Counted from the stretch's first letter, positions 25,850-35,514 are shown. The stretch: DNA of 53,158 bases from an uncultured Eubacterium sp. (GCA_947384955.1 CANDJC010000012.1:1-53158); one strand, 5' to 3'. Numbers and translations are program-made. The notes: generated from the letters alone by a model not told the origin.

Positions 25850-26620
25850 TTGAAAACAGTGATTTTAGCCGGGGGATTCGGTACCAGAATATCAGAGGAA
25901 AGCCAGTTTATCCCAAAGCCAATGATACAGATTGGAGGAATGCCTGTAATCTGGCATATTATGAAGCATTATTCTTATTATGGGTTTCATGATTTTATTA
26001 TATGCGCCGGATATAAGCAGGAGGTAATTAAAAAGTGGTTTTCGGAGTATTATATGTGCAGAAATGATGTAACGTTTGATTTTAAGAAAGATGGCAGGAT
26101 GACAGTTTACCAGAAAAGCATAGAGCCGTGGACCGTTACAATTGCTGATACAGGGCTGCATACGCTGACTGGGGGACGCATGGCGGCAGTAAAAGATTAT
26201 ATTGGCAAAGAGACGTTTCTGATGACATATGGGGATGGTGTTTCGAATGTGAATCTGGAAGAACTCTTAGATTTTCATAAGAAAGAAGGAAAACTTGTTA
26301 CGCTGACTGCTGTACAGCCAGGGAGCAGGTTTGGAGTATTAAAGCTAAATGAGAAACAGGTTCTGTCGTTTCAGGAAAAGAAAATGGAAGATTCTGACTG
26401 GGTTAATACAGGGTATATGGTGCTGGAACCGGATGTGTTTGATTATATCGTAACTGACTGCATGTTTGAGCAAAAACCATTGGAGGATATTGTAAAAGAC
26501 GGAGAACTTGTCTGTTACCGGCATCATGGCTTCTGGCAGTGTATGGATACGATGCGGGATAAAGAACATCTGGAAAAACTGTGGACAGGCGGTGATGCGC
26601 CATGGAAGCTGTGGGAGTAA
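25850..26620 (+). CDS. rfbF: Glucose-1-phosphate cytidylyltransferase-like nucleotidyltransferase
   Basis: A 256-residue sugar nucleotidyltransferase. LAGGFGTRISEE (6-17), FIPKPMIQIGGMP and TYGDGVSN are the activation, phosphate and metal motifs; IWHIMKHYSYYGFHDFIIC and EYYMCRNDVTFDF match glucose-1-phosphate cytidylyltransferase (RfbF), which makes CDP-glucose from CTP. The start is TTG with AGGGAGG about six bases upstream. In known pathways CDP-glucose then meets a 4,6-dehydratase (RfbG), which is not found in this window, so the product here may be used directly or completed elsewhere. Confidence 0.9.
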   Translation: MKTVILAGGFGTRISEESQFIPKPMIQIGGMPVIWHIMKHYSYYGFHDFIICAGYKQEVIKKWFSEYYMCRNDVTFDFKKDGRMTVYQKSIEPWTVTIADTGLHTLTGGRMAAVKDYIGKETFLMTYGDGVSNVNLEELLDFHKKEGKLVTLTAVQPGSRFGVLKLNEKQVLSFQEKKMEDSDWVNTGYMVLEPDVFDYIVTDCMFEQKPLEDIVKDGELVCYRHHGFWQCMDTMRDKEHLEKLWTGGDAPWKLWE

Positions 26621-26646
26621 TCAGTTACAGAAATGAGGATATGGTG

Positions 26647-27765
26647 ATGATTAAATTATCAAGAGGATGCTGCGAAGAAGAAGAATTACAGCAGGTAAAG
26701 GAAGCATTTGATTACGGGTATTTTGGACTTGCTTATAAGACAGATGAATTTGAACAGGAAATAGGCAGATATCTAAATACACCGCGAAGCGTGATTGTGA
26801 CAAATACAGGAACGACAGCACTTCATCTGGCACTTGACACAATCGGGGTATCACAGGGCGATGAAGTGATTATGCCTTCATTTACATTCGCAGCTACTGC
26901 ACAGGCAGTCAAGATGTGCGGTGCAAAACCTGTATTTTGTGAAGTTCATTCTGATACATTTCTTATGGATACAGATGATGTAAAGAGAAAAATATCGGAT
27001 AGAACAAAGGCTGTTATACCGGTTCATTATGCCGGGAGGCCCTGTGATATGGATATTCTGATGGAAATACACAGTAAGACGGGAATCCGGATTGTGGAAG
27101 ACGCAGCACATGCTTTTGGGTCAGAATATAAAGGGCGTAAAATAGGAGCGTTTGGGGACATTACCTGCTTTAGCTTTGATTCAATCAAAGTCATTACCTG
27201 CGGCGACGGCGGTGCTGTTATTACAGATGATCCCTTGTTTGAGGAGCTGTCCAGGAAGAAACGGCTGCTTGGCATTGACCGTAAAACGATGGTGACAAAA
27301 GACTGGAAGAAGCGTTCATGGATGTATGATGTAACGGTTCCCGGATATCGGTATCATCTTGGGAATATCAATGCGGCAATCGGGCTTGCACAGATTAAAA
27401 AAACAGACAGGTTTATACAAAGGCGCCGGGAAATCTGTCATTTATATGATAAGGAACTGCATGGGATAAAAGGCATTGAACGAACGCCGGATGATTATGA
27501 CACGATTACTCCTTTTATGTATGCAGTGAGGGTAAAAGAGGGGAAAAGGAATCTGCTGAAAGATTATCTGATGGGTTATGATATTGAAACAGGAATCAGC
27601 TATATTCCCTGCCATACGTTTCAGCTATTCCACGAAGAGGAAATACAGCTTCCGATAACGGATGAGATATTTAAGGAAATCCTCTGTCTGCCAGTTCACC
27701 CAGAGCTTGCAGACGAAGAGGTTATAGAGGTTTCCAGAAGAATCAGGGAGTTTATGGAGTTATGA
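26647..27765 (+). CDS. DegT/DnrJ/EryC1-family sugar aminotransferase
   Basis: A 372-residue PLP enzyme. NTGTTALHLAL, MPSFTFAATAQAV and VEDAAHAFGSEYKGR are family motifs; the PLP lysine is Lys181 in FDSIKVITCGDGGA. Because lysine is retained it should be a true nucleotide-sugar aminotransferase rather than the His-type 3-dehydratase (RfbH). The ATG at 26647 has GAGG eight bases upstream; an extension to 26602 overlaps rfbF. It overlaps the next gene by ATGA. It would transfer an amino group to a keto-sugar made by another enzyme. Confidence 0.92.
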   Translation: MIKLSRGCCEEEELQQVKEAFDYGYFGLAYKTDEFEQEIGRYLNTPRSVIVTNTGTTALHLALDTIGVSQGDEVIMPSFTFAATAQAVKMCGAKPVFCEVHSDTFLMDTDDVKRKISDRTKAVIPVHYAGRPCDMDILMEIHSKTGIRIVEDAAHAFGSEYKGRKIGAFGDITCFSFDSIKVITCGDGGAVITDDPLFEELSRKKRLLGIDRKTMVTKDWKKRSWMYDVTVPGYRYHLGNINAAIGLAQIKKTDRFIQRRREICHLYDKELHGIKGIERTPDDYDTITPFMYAVRVKEGKRNLLKDYLMGYDIETGISYIPCHTFQLFHEEEIQLPITDEIFKEILCLPVHPELADEEVIEVSRRIREFMEL

Positions 27766-28331
27766 CAGAGATGTTTCAGTTTGAAGAATCGGAATTAAAA
27801 GGCGCATATATGATTCAGCCGTTTTATGCTGCGGATGAACGCGGCGGACTAATTAAAGATTACCATATAAATGAGTTTAAAAGTCATGGCATTGAACATG
27901 AACTGAAAGAAGTATTTTATACAATTTCCCGCAAAGGGGTTATCCGGGCACTTCATTTTCAGTCAGGTCATCAGCAGGCAAAACTTGTAAGATGCGTAGC
28001 GGGAAAAATCTATGATGTCATTGCAGACCTTCGGAAAGGCTCTGAAACATTTGGACAGTGGCGGGGATATGAACTAAGCGCAGAAAATCGCAGGGAAATA
28101 TATGTTCCGCAGCATTTTGGCCACGGATATCTGGTTCTTGAAGAATCGGTAGTCAGTTATAAATGCAGCGATGTGTTTTACTCGAAAGAGGATTCTGGAA
28201 TTATTTACAGTGATCCTGATTTAGGGATTGACTGGCCGTTTAATTTAATCGGAGGAGCAGAAAACCTTATAATCAGCGATAAGGACAGAAATCTTATGAG
28301 TTTTCGGGAATTTCAGCAGCAGGGGGACTGA
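27762..28331 (+). CDS. RfbC-like nucleotide-keto-sugar 3,5-epimerase (cupin)
   Basis: A 189-residue cupin-fold protein of the dTDP-4-dehydrorhamnose 3,5-epimerase family. DERGGLIKDY, the catalytic-base motif RALHFQ (His65), the adjacent QQAKLVRCVAG, and FGHGYLVLEE with VVSYKCSDVFY (position of the catalytic tyrosine) are visible, ending with IIYSDPDLGIDWPF as in the family. The start overlaps the aminotransferase stop, so they are translationally coupled. No RmlA/B/D genes are nearby, so the substrate may be a CDP- or other keto-sugar; related QdtA-like isomerases are less likely because the RfbC motifs are intact. Confidence 0.88.
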   Translation: MTEMFQFEESELKGAYMIQPFYAADERGGLIKDYHINEFKSHGIEHELKEVFYTISRKGVIRALHFQSGHQQAKLVRCVAGKIYDVIADLRKGSETFGQWRGYELSAENRREIYVPQHFGHGYLVLEESVVSYKCSDVFYSKEDSGIIYSDPDLGIDWPFNLIGGAENLIISDKDRNLMSFREFQQQGD

Positions 28332-28332
28332 T

Positions 28333-29353
28333 ATGGCAAAAAAACATATACTATTAATCGGCGGATATACTTCTACAAATATAGGGAATGGTTTTTATGA
28401 AATGGGAGTTAAATATATGCTTTCGAATATATCAGATGAATTTGTAGTTCACTGTACATCAGATCTGTCTTTGTATTACTGGGATAAATTCAGAGCAGAA
28501 CAGGATGGATTTGAGCCGGCGGAGCATTTTCGAGGACTCGACTATATTGTATGGATGGGGCCGGTATTTGACGCGGTTTCCATGAAGAAGTGGAAAGATG
28601 TGCTGGAGAGAGCCGGAAATCAGGGCAGCAGAATCATGTGTTTAGGTGCCGGAAGCAGCCAGTATACAAAAGAGGAAGTGGCAGAGTGTAAAAAAATTCT
28701 AAAAAAATATCCGTTTTATATTCTAATAAGCAGGGATACCTGGACTTATAAGGCTTATAAGGATGATTTTACATATGCATATGATGGAATCTGTCCGGCA
28801 TTTTTCTCATCTCTTTGTTTTCAGAAATGGAAGCTGGATATGCCTCCATTTGCAGTATTTGATTTCGAACAGTATACAGAACCGGATTTTATAAGAGACA
28901 GTTCAGGTTTTGCATTTCATGGCGGAAACTGGCAAGGGGGGGGGGCTGAAGAAAAGAACTGTCGTTACAGAAATGATACAGAAATATCCCAAAGAGCAGT
29001 TTGACGGTCTCATGATAATCAGGACAAAAAATACTTGTATCAGACCGGAGAATATAGGCGGTAAATACAGAGGCAGAAACATATATCTTTCGGATGTGCC
29101 CGAGGATTATTTAAACATCTATGCGAATGCCCAGGCTGTTTTTTCTGACCGTGTCCATGCCTGTGCAGGTGCACTGGCACAGGGAACGCCGGCAATGTTT
29201 TTTGGCAGAACGCCGAGAGCGAAATTGTTTGAACGCTTTTTTAAAAATCATTCCGCTGCATTATACAGCAAGCCGGTAAGCCTGGATATGAATATGCTTG
29301 ATAATGAAAGAAACAGACAATTAGATTTTCTGCGGAAAGTTCTTATGAAATAG
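28333..29353 (+). CDS. Polysaccharide pyruvyl transferase, out of frame at a ten-G tract (probable phase-variable gene)
   Basis: The first frame (28333-29004) begins KHILLIGGYTSTNIGNGFYE and has YIVWMGPVFDAV, MCLGAGSSQY and YILISRDTWTYK. It goes out of frame at ten G (28936-28945) and stops at residue 223. The missing family C-terminus is in the next frame: VPEDYLNIYANAQAVFSDRVH, then ACAGALAQGTPAMFF, ending at 29353. With nine G the two parts join into a 339-residue protein that reads Q-GGG-LKKRTVV across the join. Members add ketal-linked pyruvate, or act on related acceptors, in surface polysaccharides. A sequencing error in the tract is the alternative. Confidence 0.85.
28936..28945 (+). 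repeat. Poly-G slippage tract inside the pyruvyl transferase gene
   Basis: Ten consecutive G lie in the coding region. Loss of one base (or gain of two) restores the full frame. Homopolymer G/C tracts of this length inside surface-structure genes are a classic phase-variation device in other bacteria. Confidence 0.85.
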
Positions 29354-29386
29354 CAGATTTATTATAACAAATAGAGGGTAGCAAAT

Positions 29387-31135
29387 ATGTCGGTCACCAG
29401 AGTATTAAAAAAATACAGGGCTGTTTTATCAAAACATCAAAAAATAAGAGTTGTCGAGCTGGGCATTCTTATGCTGCTTGGAGGGATACTGGAAACCTGT
29501 TCCGTGTCTCTTGTACTGCCGTTTATAGATGCAGTCATGAATCCCGGCGCGCTTATGGAAAAGCAGTATGCCAAAGGAATTTGTAATATGCTGAACATAC
29601 ATGATTCCAGAATTTTTTTAATGCTGATGGCTGCTTTGCTTGCGGCAGTATATATATTGAAAAATATGTATTTGTTATTTGAATACAGCATACAGTACAG
29701 ATTTGTCTATGCAAATATGTTTCAGATGCAGAAACGGCTGCTGCATGACTTTATTAACAGACCGTATGAATATTTTCTAAAGGTAAATTCAGGAGAAATG
29801 ATCCGGCTGCTGAACAATGATATACCGGCTGTATATGAGACACTGATGGTTGTGCTTACGCTGTTTACGGAATCCATTGTATCAATGATGCTGATAGCTG
29901 TCATTTTTATGATTGCACCGGCAGTCACTGTGGCAGTGGCATTTGTACTTCTGGCACTTTTAATTACAGTAAATACAATCATAAAACCGGCACTGAGAAA
30001 CTGCGGACTGAAAGACCAGCGGGCACTGGCGGGAATGAATAAGTGGCTGCTTCAGTCGATACAGGGTATTAAAGAAGTGAAGGTGATGCAGTCAGAAGTA
30101 TTTTTTCAGGAAAGATTTGATAGTTATGGAAGCGTGCATATAAACAGTCTTCGCAAGAGCCGCATCTTAAACTTAATGCCGAGATTTTTGATTGAAGGAA
30201 TCTGTATGGCGGCTATGTTTATAGTCATTGGATTTTTGATTTACCTTGGTGAAAATTTGGAGAAAGTCATTCCGGTTGTTTCGGCTGTTGCAGCAGCCGC
30301 TGTCAGGCTGCTGCCTTCGGTAAACAGGATTTCCAGTGCCATGGCATCGGTATCATATAATGAACCGATGCTGGATAAACTGATTGAAAATCTGGACAGT
30401 CTGGATGAAAGCGGAAGAGATGCAGGAAGCGGAAAGAGCAGCAGTTTTTGTTTAAACCATGACCTGTGCTTCAGGCAGGTGCTGTATCGGTATCCGGATT
30501 CAGAACATACAGTTTTAAGCGGTGCAGACATGAGGATTCAAAAAGGAGAGTCGATTGGAATAGCGGGAGCTTCCGGGGCAGGAAAGACAACACTGACAGA
30601 TATTATGCTTGGATTATTAAAGCCGCAGCAGGGTCAGGTGCTTGCTGACGGAAAAGATATTTCAGATGATATACAGGGATGGTACCGCTGTGCGGGCTAT
30701 ATACCGCAGACAATTTTTATGCTGGATGGAACGATACGAGAAAATATAACATTTGGGATGGAAAATGCGAACGGAGATGCAGATAATACAGATGCCAGGA
30801 TTATAGAAGCTCTGGAAGAGGCATCGTTAGGTGAATTTTTGGCGGGACTTCCAGACGGGCTGGATACCGAAATAGGAGAACGCGGTATGCGCCTGTCTGG
30901 AGGGCAGAGGCAGAGAATTGGTATTGCAAGGGTACTGTTTCGAAATCCGGAAGTATTATTTTTTGATGAAGCTACTTCTGCTCTGGATCATGAAACAGAA
31001 GCGGCTATCATGGATTCTATATACCGGCTGCATAGAAAGAAAACAATGGTTATAATTGCGCACAGACTTTCAACACTGGAAAAGTGTGATCATGTTTACA
31101 GGGTTGAAAATGGAAAAATTGTTGTACAGAGATAG
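29387..31135 (+). CDS. PglK/MsbA-type ABC flippase for lipid-linked oligosaccharide
   Basis: A 582-residue half-transporter: six transmembrane helices in the first ~320 residues (LMLLGGILETCSVSLVLPF etc.) followed by an ATPase domain with Walker A GASGAGKTT near residue 391, a Q-loop YIPQTIFM, the signature LSGGQRQRIG near 503, Walker B VLFFDEATSALD and the H-loop IIAHRLST. The arrangement and N-terminus resemble PglK-like flippases that move undecaprenyl-diphosphate glycans. No Wzx-type (MOP) flippase is in the locus, so this is the likely exporter. AGAGGGTAG precedes the ATG. Confidence 0.92.
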   Translation: MSVTRVLKKYRAVLSKHQKIRVVELGILMLLGGILETCSVSLVLPFIDAVMNPGALMEKQYAKGICNMLNIHDSRIFLMLMAALLAAVYILKNMYLLFEYSIQYRFVYANMFQMQKRLLHDFINRPYEYFLKVNSGEMIRLLNNDIPAVYETLMVVLTLFTESIVSMMLIAVIFMIAPAVTVAVAFVLLALLITVNTIIKPALRNCGLKDQRALAGMNKWLLQSIQGIKEVKVMQSEVFFQERFDSYGSVHINSLRKSRILNLMPRFLIEGICMAAMFIVIGFLIYLGENLEKVIPVVSAVAAAAVRLLPSVNRISSAMASVSYNEPMLDKLIENLDSLDESGRDAGSGKSSSFCLNHDLCFRQVLYRYPDSEHTVLSGADMRIQKGESIGIAGASGAGKTTLTDIMLGLLKPQQGQVLADGKDISDDIQGWYRCAGYIPQTIFMLDGTIRENITFGMENANGDADNTDARIIEALEEASLGEFLAGLPDGLDTEIGERGMRLSGGQRQRIGIARVLFRNPEVLFFDEATSALDHETEAAIMDSIYRLHRKKTMVIIAHRLSTLEKCDHVYRVENGKIVVQR

Positions 31136-31186
31136 TGCGATGGATATCAGACAAAACTGGAACTGAGATATAGAAAAGGAAGATTT

Positions 31187-32011
31187 ATGAGAAATCCTAA
31201 AGTAACGGAATACATAAGACGTGACATGAAAGGTTACAGACTTATGAGTTATACAGAAGAATATTCAGACGCTGCAAAAAAGACGGCAGGCCGTCAGCCG
31301 GTACTTCTGACAGCGGAAGAGCATAGTAAAATGTCGGAAACAGACTTTGCCAGATATTACAAAAGCAGAGATGAATTAATGAAATGGTATTATCAGTATA
31401 TCTCAAACATAGACAAACTGGAACTGCTTCCAATCGTAGTGAAAGAAGTTTATAACAGTCATATAGAACGGATTGTTTCTTTTGGAGCAGGTCCGGGTGT
31501 GCTGGAATATTTTCTTTCATTAATATTGGGAAAATCTGTATATATACTGGCTGCAGATTATGATCAGTTTTTAGTTCATAATGGTACGAAAATATTTACA
31601 GAAGAAAATAAGTATCTGGAATTTAAAGTATTTGATTTCTATAAAGATTCCGTTCAAGAACTGGTTCATAAATATCAGCCACAAATGGCAGTTTTTTTCG
31701 GAAGTGCCTGCAGTATGGATAATAAGACATACCTGGCATTTTTAAAACAGTTAAGGAAAGCAGGAATAAGGAAAATTATTACATTTGAGGCTGGGGTATT
31801 AGAGCCGGGAAAAATGTTTTTATCGGGAATCCGGCTTTTTGCACATGCAGCAGTCAGATATATTTTACGATATCCAAATCGAGATATTTATGCATGCCAT
31901 GCGTGGAAAAGGAGTTATTTTGAACTAAAGGATATTTACAGAAAATCAGGATATAGAGAAAGGCGGCTTAAAAACAGCATTTATCAGTATGCATATGTTT
32001 TAGAAATATAA
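31187..32011 (+). CDS. Putative class I SAM-dependent methyltransferase
   Basis: A 274-residue protein, A+T-rich and basic. IVSFGAGPGVLEYFL (about 100-114) looks like the glycine-rich SAM-binding motif I, with ILAADYDQF as the acidic motif II strand and FDFYKDSV further on. The first 90 residues are a helical cap. Its position between flippase and LicD suggests it decorates the polysaccharide, but fold-level similarity is all I can support. An AAGGAAG site is five bases from the ATG. Confidence 0.68.
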   Translation: MRNPKVTEYIRRDMKGYRLMSYTEEYSDAAKKTAGRQPVLLTAEEHSKMSETDFARYYKSRDELMKWYYQYISNIDKLELLPIVVKEVYNSHIERIVSFGAGPGVLEYFLSLILGKSVYILAADYDQFLVHNGTKIFTEENKYLEFKVFDFYKDSVQELVHKYQPQMAVFFGSACSMDNKTYLAFLKQLRKAGIRKIITFEAGVLEPGKMFLSGIRLFAHAAVRYILRYPNRDIYACHAWKRSYFELKDIYRKSGYRERRLKNSIYQYAYVLEI

Positions 32012-32044
32012 GCCGTAAAGACGTTTATTAGGAGTATTTATAGA

Positions 32045-32794
32045 ATGGTTAGAGAGAAGTGTTACAGGCTGTTAAAAAATCGGTTCCCGCATATGTATTC
32101 TTATTTAAAAAAGAATAAAGTTTTTCCCTGTTTATATCATATACCGGATTCTGTTTATATGCATAAGAGGAAAAAGGCAGTGCAAAAGCATGGATATTAT
32201 GTGGTCAGAAAAATGTACGATATTTCAAAATATCTTGGAATTCCCGTGTGGATTGACTGCGGAACTCTTCTTGGCTATTGCAGAGAAGGCATGCTGATGA
32301 AACATGATTATGATATTGATTTTGCTTCCTGGAGTCTGGATGAAGAAAAACGAAAAAGACTAATCGGAACGTTAAAAAAAGAGAAGATGCTGAGAGTGAG
32401 AGGAGTGTCGCTGGACGGGGTTCCGTACACAGATTCTTTTGAATATAAAGGAGTGATTTTTGACATTAATTATTATTTTGGCAGTCAGAAACTAGCTTAT
32501 TATTTTGAACATAATACAAATGAGCAAAAAGGAATGAGATTTTATAAAGGGAAGATAAGGTATGAAGAGGGATTTGACATTTATAAATATACTACAGCAA
32601 ACCTAAAGCCTGTGAAAGGTGTTTTTTTAAATGGGTGTCCCTGTATCATTCCCCAAAATCCAGTCCGAAGGACTGTAGAAATGTATGGTGAAAACTGGAT
32701 GGTTCCGATAATCGAAGATTATGACTGGACTATACATACAGATTCAGAGTATATGGGCTTTAACTGTAAGGTAAGGGGATGGAGCCGGAAGTAA
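32045..32794 (+). CDS. LicD-family phosphotransferase
   Basis: A 249-residue protein with the LicD/fukutin nucleotidyltransferase-fold signature: IPVWIDCGTLLGYCREG (66-82) followed by KHDYDIDFASW (86-96), where DYDID carries metal-binding aspartates. LicD proteins move phosphocholine or a similar phospho-alcohol from its CDP carrier to a glycan, or install related phosphodiesters. The cytidylyltransferase fusion at 37509 in the same locus could make its CDP donor (inference). No choline kinase gene is present here. TAGGAGT lies about ten bases before the ATG. Confidence 0.85.
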   Translation: MVREKCYRLLKNRFPHMYSYLKKNKVFPCLYHIPDSVYMHKRKKAVQKHGYYVVRKMYDISKYLGIPVWIDCGTLLGYCREGMLMKHDYDIDFASWSLDEEKRKRLIGTLKKEKMLRVRGVSLDGVPYTDSFEYKGVIFDINYYFGSQKLAYYFEHNTNEQKGMRFYKGKIRYEEGFDIYKYTTANLKPVKGVFLNGCPCIIPQNPVRRTVEMYGENWMVPIIEDYDWTIHTDSEYMGFNCKVRGWSRK

Positions 32795-32832
32795 GAAGAA
32801 TAAAAATTTAAAGATTTTGGCAGGGATGAACA

Positions 32833-34608
32833 GTGAAAAAAATATATTTAGGATTTACAGACGGCCAGGATATTCCCCCGAATTACGATAAATATATATG
32901 GGCGGATAAGGGATGTCTGGAAGGGATTTCCTATTGTAAGGAAAATCAGATTGAATATGAAATTCTTCAAAATAACTGGAAGACAGATATGGATATTGAT
33001 AATACCCAGAATTATTTAGAAGAACTGCGAAAGAAGAGCATTGCATACTGTTCCCGATTATTAAATACTTATCATCAGAAGAAATATGCTGAGCCACAGT
33101 GGAATATTCTGCTTGGGGGATGGACTGGTTTATATCTATCATCTTTTTATGATAAGTATTTGAAATTAAAACAGATTGAAAAAATGGATATAGAAGCGGA
33201 ATGTGTTTTGTATGACGTGAGGGAAAATCTATCTGTATATGATTATTCTGCATATGCAGAGCTGCTGTTTTCTTCAGGATGGTTTCATTTATTTCAATAT
33301 TCTTTGCTATACCGCTCTATGGGTCATGTGGGAAAATTAAAGTGTGTGAGGCGGCAGAAACCTCCCGTGTATCGTATGGAAATTAGAAAGCACAAAAATG
33401 CTTTAAAACCCGTAATGCTGCAGACTTTTTTAAATATATACAAAAAAGTTACAGGGCAGAAGAATGCGGTAACGGTGAAAGGCAGTTATCTTCCTGCAGG
33501 ATTTTTATTTCAAATTATGAAAAAAAGCAGATTTAAGACGGTGAATTACTTCTATGATTCTCAGCTGCACCGCGAAATAAAAGTTAAATCTGCAGATAAC
33601 GTATGGAGGAACCGTGCCGGAGAAGCCCCAGAGAGCGGGGATGAGTTTGAGAAAATTATTTATAGAAATATAAAGATAAATATTCCGGTTTTATATGTAG
33701 AAGGCTTTACGGAACTAGAGAAAAAAGCGGTACAAAAGTATAATTATGCATTTGATTCTGAAAGGATTTATTTTTCCTGTGAACAGACTGAGAGTGATGA
33801 ACTATTTAAAATTTATCTGATGCAGATGAAAGCAAGAGGAGCGAAATTACTCTGCATACAGCATGGCGGAGATTATGGTATTGAAAAAAATATGATCAGT
33901 CATCATGAATATTCGGTCTGTGATGAGTTTATTACATGGGGCTGGAGGAGTGAGGGTATTTATTCATGTGGTTTTAAGCCGATGCCGGCTGCAAAACTGT
34001 TAAATCAGATGCTGCACAGCCAGCGGGCCGGCAGAAAAGGTGAATATATTCTGTATGTAAGCTATACACTGCCGAAGAATATTTCCAGATTCAGAGGCAG
34101 TGAAGTCTTATATGAAAATGACAGAGAGGAAGAGATTCAGTTTTTACAGAGTCTTCCAGAGTACATGATAGAAAATATGGTGGTCAGGCCTTATATGTGT
34201 GATTATGGCTGGAATACTGCTGAAAATATCAGAAACAGGATTCCAAAAGTCAATATAGATCAGACAATGAGGTACTATGACGCTTTGAAAAACGCGAAAC
34301 TGGTTGTTGCTTTTAACTGGTCGACGACTGTGATAGAAGCCTTATTTGAGAACATACCGGTTATTGTCAGACGGAGAGATTTTGGCATAGAGGATTTTGC
34401 AAGGGATGATTTCATGGAAATGAAGGATGCAGGAATGATAGTATCCTCGTTTGATGAACTGGGAACGGCCCTGCAAGAAATATATAAGGATATCGGAGGA
34501 TGGTGGAATGAGCCGAAGAGGCAGAGGACAGTAAGGAAAATTAAAAATAAGTATTTGTATTTTCCGAAAAACGCACTGGAATTATGGGAAAAAGAATTGA
34601 TTTTATAA
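32833..34608 (+). CDS. LIC12162-family putative transferase
   Basis: A 591-residue protein starting at GTG. NILLGGWTGLYLSSFYDKY in the N-terminal third, IQHGGDYGIEKNMISHHEY in the middle and VVAFNWSTTVIEALFENIP near the C-terminus match the LIC12162 family of putative surface-antigen transferases, with a GT-B-like C-terminal half. The family is known next to nonulosonic (sialic-like) acid genes, as here where NeuB- and NeuA-like genes follow directly, so it may transfer the CMP-activated sugar. Biochemistry of the family is, to my knowledge, not established. Confidence 0.8.
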   Translation: MKKIYLGFTDGQDIPPNYDKYIWADKGCLEGISYCKENQIEYEILQNNWKTDMDIDNTQNYLEELRKKSIAYCSRLLNTYHQKKYAEPQWNILLGGWTGLYLSSFYDKYLKLKQIEKMDIEAECVLYDVRENLSVYDYSAYAELLFSSGWFHLFQYSLLYRSMGHVGKLKCVRRQKPPVYRMEIRKHKNALKPVMLQTFLNIYKKVTGQKNAVTVKGSYLPAGFLFQIMKKSRFKTVNYFYDSQLHREIKVKSADNVWRNRAGEAPESGDEFEKIIYRNIKINIPVLYVEGFTELEKKAVQKYNYAFDSERIYFSCEQTESDELFKIYLMQMKARGAKLLCIQHGGDYGIEKNMISHHEYSVCDEFITWGWRSEGIYSCGFKPMPAAKLLNQMLHSQRAGRKGEYILYVSYTLPKNISRFRGSEVLYENDREEEIQFLQSLPEYMIENMVVRPYMCDYGWNTAENIRNRIPKVNIDQTMRYYDALKNAKLVVAFNWSTTVIEALFENIPVIVRRRDFGIEDFARDDFMEMKDAGMIVSSFDELGTALQEIYKDIGGWWNEPKRQRTVRKIKNKYLYFPKNALELWEKELIL

Positions 34609-34632
34609 ATGAAAAAGTTTGAAAGGCTGGTT

Positions 34633-35514
34633 ATGGCAAGAGAAAAAATTATTTTAGGCGACAGAACGATAGACGAGACGAGTACGCCGTATTTTATTGC
34701 TGAAATAGGTATTAATCATAATGGCGATATTCAGACAGCGAAAAGGCTGATAGATGCCGCTTTTGCTATTGGGTGGGACTGTGTGAAGTTTCAGAAACGT
34801 GAGCCTGATATTTCAGTTCCAGATGTGCAGAAAGAGATACTGCGCGACACACCCTGGGGAAAGATGACATATTTAGAATATAAAAAAAGAATAGAGTTTG
34901 GACAAAAAGAGTATGATTTGATTGACAAATACTGCAGGGAAAAACCGTTATCCTGGACAGCGTCTCCATGGGATATGCCAAGCCTGGAATTTATCATGCA
35001 GTATGATGTCCCGTTTATTAAGCTGGCTTCAGCTGCAAATGGTAATGAGGAACTGATAAAAGCAGCATGCGTATATAAAAAGCCTATTATTCTTTCAACA
35101 GGGATGTGTACCCAGGATGAACTGGATAAAACAGTGTCTCTGCTTGAAGATTTCAGCGATGGCAGGTACATTCTGATGCATACGAATTCAACATATCCTG
35201 CATCAAATGACCGGCTGAATTTAAGGTATATCCAGACGATAAAGGAACGTTATCATTGTCTTGCCGGCTATAGCGGGCATGAACAGAATCTGGAGCCTAC
35301 TGTTGCAGCGGTTGCACTGGGAGCAAAGGTAATTGAGCGGCATGTAACTGTTTCACATGAATTGTGGGGAACAGATCAGAAAGCGAGCCTGGAAATTAGC
35401 GCTATGAATATGGTTTATAAAAGATGCTGCGGTATTATAGAAGCAATCGGGTCCGGGCAAAAGACTTTAGAAGAGGATGAGCTGCAGATAAGAATGAAAC
35501 TGAGGGGGAATTAG
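34633..35514 (+). CDS. NeuB-family nonulosonic acid synthase lacking the SAF domain
   Basis: A 293-residue TIM-barrel enzyme of the N-acetylneuraminate synthase family, which condenses phosphoenolpyruvate with an aldose. YFIAEIGINHNGD, WDCVKFQKRE, LSTGMCTQDEL, AGYSGHE and ALGAKVIERHVT are family motifs. Typical NeuB proteins are about 340-350 residues with a C-terminal SAF (antifreeze-like) domain that caps the partner's active site; this protein ends at RMKLRGN without it. GAAAGG six bases upstream supports ATG 34633 over 34609. The activating gene follows after four bases. The aldose substrate is unknown; no NeuC-type epimerase is nearby. Confidence 0.88.
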   Translation: MAREKIILGDRTIDETSTPYFIAEIGINHNGDIQTAKRLIDAAFAIGWDCVKFQKREPDISVPDVQKEILRDTPWGKMTYLEYKKRIEFGQKEYDLIDKYCREKPLSWTASPWDMPSLEFIMQYDVPFIKLASAANGNEELIKAACVYKKPIILSTGMCTQDELDKTVSLLEDFSDGRYILMHTNSTYPASNDRLNLRYIQTIKERYHCLAGYSGHEQNLEPTVAAVALGAKVIERHVTVSHELWGTDQKASLEISAMNMVYKRCCGIIEAIGSGQKTLEEDELQIRMKLRGN

